Shown here: piece after piece, positions 23,439-26,683 of the stretch
How the letters are laid out: the number at the start of each line of letters is the position of its first letter
Position numbering within the stretch: position 1 is the stretch's first letter
Assembly: GCA_030643245.1 (NCBI GenBank)
Contig: DAOWME010000012.1
Coordinates: 1-26,683, forward strand
DNA length: 26,683 nt
Origin: Deltaproteobacteria bacterium
Lineage (GTDB): Bacteria > Desulfobacterota > UBA8473
Direction: 5' to 3'
Position numbers and translations under genes: made by a program
The notes under the pieces: generated by a model
The model's database searches: none
What the model saw: only the letters and a program-made list of their open reading frames with translations
Told to the model about the DNA's origin: nothing

Positions 23439-25361
23439 CTATGACTCGATGATCCGCTCCAGTTCGTTAAAAGGTATGAGCCAGCAGACATCATAAGGTT
23501 GCAGAGTCACCTCCAGTTTTTCATCTCTGGCTATCCAACCCCTCTTGCCCACAAGATCGTACCAGTGGCCTTTCTCAACACGGAGTTCAGAGAGGGGTAT
23601 CCCTATTGGGCAAACCCTACCGGTCACATTGGTCAGGGCCAAAATATGCTGATCTCCGTCAGGAGAAATTCGCAGAACCGCAAAAATATCGGGAGAAATC
23701 ATCAGGACACGTTGATCTCCGTTAGGATGGAAAGCGCACTGCCGCACCCGGATATCCCCTATCCAGCTAAGCTGGCGAGCGATATGTGAAAGCTTGGAAT
23801 TACGGTTTTCCAATTTCTCAAGGAGTGACTGCTCTTTGACCAACTTGCGGTTGATATCCCGCTTTGACTTTGTTCTCAAGACCGCGTCTATGTCGTTACG
23901 GGTTCCGATCCACCCGTGAAAATAGATTGCTGGAACACCCCTAAGAACAAGGGCAATGCTCCTTGATGCAACAAAGCGTTTTACCTGCAAGGCAATGTCC
24001 TCATCGCTGCTATCATGGTTGATGGCGCTAAACCAGGTGCTGTTGACTTCGTAAGGTTCGTCCTTACCATCCTTCCCTGTCTTGTAAGAGACAAAGGCCC
24101 CGTGTTCCCTTGCAGTTTGAATGATGAAGTCGATATCTTCCCTGGGCAGGATGTCTTTCACCCCCATGAGTCCTATGCCGTCGTGGGTATCGAGAATGTT
24201 AAGGAAAGTCGTGGAATTGGAGCTGTATTTCAAATCCTTTGACCACCGGGTCAGAGCGGTCGCATCTTCCCTGTAAAAGGTGTGCAGGACAAGTGGAGGC
24301 AGGGCAAAGTTATATACCATCTGTGCCTCATCATGGCCATTTCCAAAGTAGGAGACGTTTTCTTCATGGGGCACATTGGTTTCTGTGAGTACAACGGTCC
24401 AGGGCGCCACGGCATTGAAAACATCACGCAGGAGTTTGATGATTTCGTGCGTCTGCTCCAGATGCACAGAGGGCGTTCCGGGTTCCGACCACAGATAGGT
24501 CACAGCGTCCAAGCGAAGGATATCCGCACCCCGGCGCACATACAGAAGCATGGTTTCAAGGATAAACATGAGCACTTCTGGGCTTTTGTAGTTAAGGTCC
24601 ACCTGATCTGCCGAGAAGGTGGTCCACACGTATCTGTCTCCCTCAATTGTACAGAATTTTGTCAGGAGGTCAGAGGTTCGGGGGCGAACGATGATCTTTC
24701 GCTGCTCCGGTGTCAGCGCGTCACGAGATTTGTATGCAATGGCAATGTTTTTAAAATACGGGCTGCCGTTCAGGAATTCCTGAAACGCGGGACTCTTGGA
24801 GGAAATATGGTTGAGGACCCCATCAAACATAAGCTGGTAACGCTTTCCCATCTCCTCAATATCCTGCCAGGATCCTAAGTTGGGATCAACGCTTTGAAAA
24901 TCAGTGACGGAAAACCCCTTATCAGAAGAGTAGGGGAAGAAAGGGAGGATGTGCAGGGTATTGAAGGTATCCCTAAGACCGGGACGCTGTAAAAATTCGT
25001 CCAGACACGCCAAGGGAGAATGGCCTTCCCCGCGAAGTAGATCACCGTAAGTGACGAGAATCATATCCCGTTCCGTAAAACGGTTTTGAGGGTCAAACTC
25101 CTTTTCACGGTCGATCATTTCCTGGGGCTTATGGGCGTAATGTACCCTGAGAATTCTTTCGAGCTCCGGCATATATTTTTCTGCCTCGGCTTCCCCGTAA
25201 AGAAAGCGGAGCCTGCCCTTTATCCTCTCCCGTGCTTTGCCTGGGATTTCCAGGAGCGGCCTCGAATAATCCGGCTCCTGGTAGTACGGAATTCTATTCC
25301 ACTGAATCGATTTTCTCCCCTTGTAACTTTCAGAATAACGTCTTGATTCGGAATCTTTCAT
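23439..25361 (-). CDS. GH13 subfamily 18 sugar phosphorylase, probably glucosylglycerate phosphorylase
   Basis: The 640-residue protein has a (beta/alpha)8 alpha-amylase-type barrel with the family's early motif LPFFPYSSDKGFSVTDF (139-155), DGVLNHIS (180-187), nucleophile D285 in ILRLDAVTYLW, acid/base E327 in VLTETNVPHEENV and transition-state D394 in LDTHDGIG. Sucrose phosphorylase and its relatives share this layout. The length of about 640 and the loop sequences recall the glucosylglycerate phosphorylase/YcjM branch, which splits 2-O-glucosyl-glycerate with phosphate into glucose 1-phosphate and glycerate. No signal peptide is seen, so it should be cytoplasmic. AGGTAGG precedes the start. 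The branch-level substrate is inference; a sucrose or glucosylglycerol specificity is the main alternative. Confidence 0.85.
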   Translation of the reverse strand: MKDSESRRYSESYKGRKSIQWNRIPYYQEPDYSRPLLEIPGKARERIKGRLRFLYGEAEAEKYMPELERILRVHYAHKPQEMIDREKEFDPQNRFTERDMILVTYGDLLRGEGHSPLACLDEFLQRPGLRDTFNTLHILPFFPYSSDKGFSVTDFQSVDPNLGSWQDIEEMGKRYQLMFDGVLNHISSKSPAFQEFLNGSPYFKNIAIAYKSRDALTPEQRKIIVRPRTSDLLTKFCTIEGDRYVWTTFSADQVDLNYKSPEVLMFILETMLLYVRRGADILRLDAVTYLWSEPGTPSVHLEQTHEIIKLLRDVFNAVAPWTVVLTETNVPHEENVSYFGNGHDEAQMVYNFALPPLVLHTFYREDATALTRWSKDLKYSSNSTTFLNILDTHDGIGLMGVKDILPREDIDFIIQTAREHGAFVSYKTGKDGKDEPYEVNSTWFSAINHDSSDEDIALQVKRFVASRSIALVLRGVPAIYFHGWIGTRNDIDAVLRTKSKRDINRKLVKEQSLLEKLENRNSKLSHIARQLSWIGDIRVRQCAFHPNGDQRVLMISPDIFAVLRISPDGDQHILALTNVTGRVCPIGIPLSELRVEKGHWYDLVGKRGWIARDEKLEVTLQPYDVCWLIPFNELERIIES

Positions 25362-25424
25362 TGCCTACCTTTTCTCCCTTAAACCAGAGGATAAGAACTC
25401 GCTTTTTCGGGGGAGTACTAAAAC

Positions 25425-25487
25425 TTAAGTGCGTACCGCTTTCCGCACAGGTTTTGATTTCACGATGAACCAGTCGATGGTTTCCAT
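25425..25487 (-). pseudogene. Very short frame resembling a NusG/RfaH N terminus
   Basis: ATG 25487 follows a GGGGGG-type ribosome-binding site and encodes 20 residues (METIDWFIVKSKPVRKAVRT) before TAA. The DWFIVKSKP part resembles the first strand of NusG-like antiterminators, which often start with a W-Y-V-V-x-T-K-P pattern. No continuation exists in any frame before the sugar phosphorylase gene. If real, it is only a stub. Chance cannot be excluded at this length. Confidence 0.2.
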
Positions 25488-25523
25488 GAATTGACCCCCC
25501 TCTTTTGACCTTTTATCTTGTTT

Positions 25524-25606
25524 AGGGTCGAGGCCGAAATAACTTCCTCAAGTTGGCGCTCAGAGATGAGATGTACAAATGGGGAAGTTATTTCGGCCTC
25601 GACCCT
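25524..25606. repeat. Structured intergenic repeat, short palindromic form
   Basis: Perfect 24-bp inverted repeats at 25524-25547 and 25583-25606 (ends AGGGTCGAGGCCGAAATAAC and complement) enclose 35 bp that carry only the outer parts of the family (TCAAGTTGGCGCT and GATGAGATGTACAAATGG). Compared with the copy at 1-143 the middle, including the ATAGT hairpin, has been deleted. Confidence 0.8.
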
Positions 25607-25670
25607 TACTAAATTCATGATTGTTTTCTAACGAATTTCATCTTTATTACTTTTTATTATGCAGGAGGAC

Positions 25671-25796
25671 ACACATCGATCAAGATCACTTGTCGCAAGG
25701 GGTTGACAGATTATGCAACATGCACCGGAATTAAAAAGGGTGCCAACAGGCAATAAGCCCTCGCCCCTTGCGGTCAAGTGCAGCGCCTGGTTGAAC
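25671..25796 (-). other. attC-like integron recombination site (long form, 126 bp)
   Basis: Read on the minus strand, it opens with R'' box GTTCAAC (25790-25796), matching RYYYAAC. CAGGCGCTG and the arm CACTTGACCGCAAGGGG follow. The opposite arm, CCCCTTGCGACAAGTG, leads into ATCTTGATCG and then ATGTGT where TTRRRY is expected. The arms pair over 6 + 8 bp around an asymmetric internal loop with the extra base on the R'' side, as attC sites require. The stop codon of a small ORF overlaps the R'' box, the usual cassette arrangement. The R' box has one key mismatch (A for the first T), so the site may be decayed. Confidence 0.6.
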
Positions 25797-25894
25797 TAAG
25801 CGCTGCGTGCAGCATTCTTTATTCCTGCCATTAATTTCTCGCCAATAGCATCGCTTTTTTTGTCCTTATAGGCATAGTATACCTCCAATAGCAT
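25796..25894 (-). CDS. Small cassette-borne ORF, probably 5'-truncated
   Basis: A 32-codon frame ends in TAG that overlaps the attC R'' box. Its sequence (LEVYYAYKDKKSDAIGEKL, then AGIKNAARSA) is protein-like and amphipathic, but it matches no family I know. There is no ribosome-binding site before the ATG at 25894, and an in-frame TAG lies just upstream. The end of a repeat (25897-25926) directly precedes it, so the frame is probably the 3' remnant of a longer cassette gene. A GGAGGT further in would start a different, 14-residue frame. Confidence 0.35.
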   Translation of the reverse strand: MLLEVYYAYKDKKSDAIGEKLMAGIKNAARSA

Positions 25895-25896
25895 CT

Positions 25897-25926
25897 ATGG
25901 GGAAGTTATTTCGGCCTCGACCCTTA
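25897..25926. repeat. Terminal fragment of the structured repeat, at the cassette boundary
   Basis: These 30 bp are identical to 25579-25608, the right end of the nearby palindromic copy. The fragment ends exactly where the attC-like R' box GTTGAAC (minus strand, 25927-25933) begins. Confidence 0.8.
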
Positions 25927-25982
25927 GTTCAACCCAGAATTATGTTTTGGCTTCGCAAAACATGAATTCTTATTCGTTAGGT
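25927..25982 (-). other. attC-like integron recombination site (short form, 56 bp)
   Basis: On the minus strand it starts with R'' ACCTAAC (25976-25982, fits RYYYAAC) and ends with R' GTTGAAC (25927-25933, fits GTTRRRY). Between them AGAATTCATGTTTTG and CAAAACATAATTCT form a 14-bp stem with one bulged base on the R'' side and a 6-nt loop. This is the size and shape of a short attC. It is in the same orientation as the longer site at 25671-25796, so the two define one cassette of 256 bp (25677-25932). A lone bulged hairpin can arise by chance, but both core boxes fit. Confidence 0.6.
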
Positions 25983-26032
25983 GTAGGCACATTTCCCTGA
26001 TGTACAATTCGGAGCGAATATATCCCTTGCAT
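25970..26032 (-). CDS. Possible 20-codon cassette ORF ending inside the short attC-like site
   Basis: ATG 26032 is preceded by AGAGG and reads MQGIYSLRIVHQGNVPTPNE before a TAA that lies inside the attC-like site. Stop codons within attC are common for cassette genes, but the frame is too short to trust by itself. A stop lies a few codons upstream in frame, so it is not the tail of a longer gene unless that gene is broken. Confidence 0.22.
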   Translation of the reverse strand: MQGIYSLRIVHQGNVPTPNE

Positions 26033-26506
26033 TTTGCCTCTATTTGGTGTATAAATTTACTCTTTTATCGATCTGCTTTCACCTCACAGGGTTGATCGAT
26101 TTGTAGATCGTTGAATCGACTCAACAGATCAACGAACCTCGTTTTATGCCTTGCGCAGTCATAGTTTGCGGAAATTTCGGCGAGCAATGTGCATCGAGCG
26201 AAAGCGCGTAATAGCGAGTTCTATTGCAAGCTTGAGCAACGCTGCGATCGGTGGTCAGGGCCGGCGAAAAAGCGCAAATTATGGCCGTGCGAGGTATATA
26301 CTCATAGTGAGACCCAGCTTGGGTAACCCACGCAACTGGAGAAAATATGCCTTGGACGGCCGTTATTTTTACCTTTCGGCCTCGTCCCCTACAATTTAAT
26401 GTCAGAAGGAAGCATCCGATAGTGCCCTGCGATGGTTTGTATAGGTTTTCAGATACTAAATTTCACAAGGCCAGAGGGAGAAATCCGAGTAAGTCGTACA
26501 TTTTTA
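26033..26506. other. Gene-poor region before the second MITE copy
   Basis: No recognisable gene was found. A bulged hairpin is visible at 26106-26130 (GATCGTTGA against TCAACAGATC), nested in a GTTGATC/GATCAAC pair (26091-26097 and 26127-26133). A stretch near 26361-26392 (GTTATTTTTACC, then TTTCGGCCTCGTCCCCTA) looks like a decayed end of the structured repeat. An 82-codon open frame at 26151-26399 is arginine-rich, without start signals, and is not credible as a gene. Confidence 0.4.
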
Positions 26507-26683
26507 GGCATCCTTAATAAAAGCTATAATGTAGTTTACACTTTCGAATAAAAAAAGGTCTCGGCACAGATTCAACGGTGGTCAAATTTTAATCCGTGCA
26601 GCTGTTTGAGCGTTTTAGTGAGCGTTAAGAAAGAACACGGGGAAAGCCTCTGTTTTTTGAATGTTTGTAGTTCCAAAGCCCAT
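26507..26683. mobile_element. Second MITE copy, cut by the window end
   Basis: It starts with GGCATCCTTAATAAAAGC and follows the left half of the element at 3355-3663 base for base with few changes, in the same orientation, up to the last base of the window. The internal GGGG/CCCC hairpin is degraded to GGGG/CCTC. The right end and the target duplication lie outside the window. Confidence 0.85.

Noticed and set aside
25460..25618. 52-codon minus-strand frame reading through the palindromic repeat
   Set aside because: About half of its codons come from the inverted repeat itself, it has no ribosome-binding site, and it overlaps other small frames. Probably chance.
26091..26133. Third attC-like hairpin
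   Set aside because: The bulged stem is present, but no pair of RYYYAAC and GTTRRRY boxes lies at the right distances on either strand.
26151..26399. 82-codon plus-strand open frame
   Set aside because: Arginine- and serine-rich, starts at TTG without a ribosome-binding site, and its end overlaps a decayed repeat. Nothing resembles a protein family.

Overview
The window looks like the chromosome of an anaerobic, moderate-GC Gram-negative bacterium, most likely a Desulfobacterota (deltaproteobacterial) lineage. The clues are a Ni-Fe carbon monoxide dehydrogenase with its ferredoxin and flavoprotein partner, a sigma-54 response regulator, a type II secretion operon whose GspL has a PilM-like actin fold, and many structured intergenic repeats. 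The taxonomic call is inference.

Layout from left to right. (1) 1-143 is a hairpin repeat. (2) 217-3127 (minus) is a two-component pair: a membrane histidine kinase and an NtrC-type regulator. (3) 3355-3663 is a palindromic MITE-like element with an 8-bp target duplication. (4) 3710-6462 (plus) holds a YhaM-like OB-fold/HD nuclease, a broken DMT transporter joined to an unrelated gene tail, and a second HD-domain protein. (5) 6603-10480 (plus) is a CO-oxidation module, cooF-cooS-FAD/NAD oxidoreductase, with heptad-repeat sequences at each of its intergenic borders. (6) 10800-11503 (plus) is a Phd/PIN toxin-antitoxin pair. (7) 11527-22546 is a type II secretion locus: gspN on plus, meeting a ten-gene minus-strand operon gspDEFGHIJKLM head-on. 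No gspC, and no prepilin peptidase, is visible. (8) 22959-23252 (plus) is a small ABM-domain protein. (9) 23439-25361 (minus) is a GH13_18 sugar phosphorylase, probably glucosylglycerate phosphorylase. (10) 25362-26683 is a gene-poor tail made of repeats, two attC-like integron recombination sites with a short cassette between them, and the first part of a second MITE copy cut by the window edge.

How the parts work together: CooS would oxidise CO, CooF would carry the electrons, and the flavoprotein would pass them to NAD(P)+. The Gsp proteins form an outer-membrane secretion machine, with GspD as the pore, GspE/F/L/M as the inner platform and motor, and GspG-K as the pseudopilus. The sugar phosphorylase would recycle a compatible solute. 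The two-component pair, the HD proteins and the toxin-antitoxin pair are regulatory or accessory.

The most unusual parts are the minus-strand cassette array relic at about 25671-25982, the two direct MITE copies bracketing about 22.8 kb, and the heptad palindromes around the coo genes. No tRNA, rRNA or CRISPR array was recognised by eye. No database search was possible, so all family calls rest on motif recognition.
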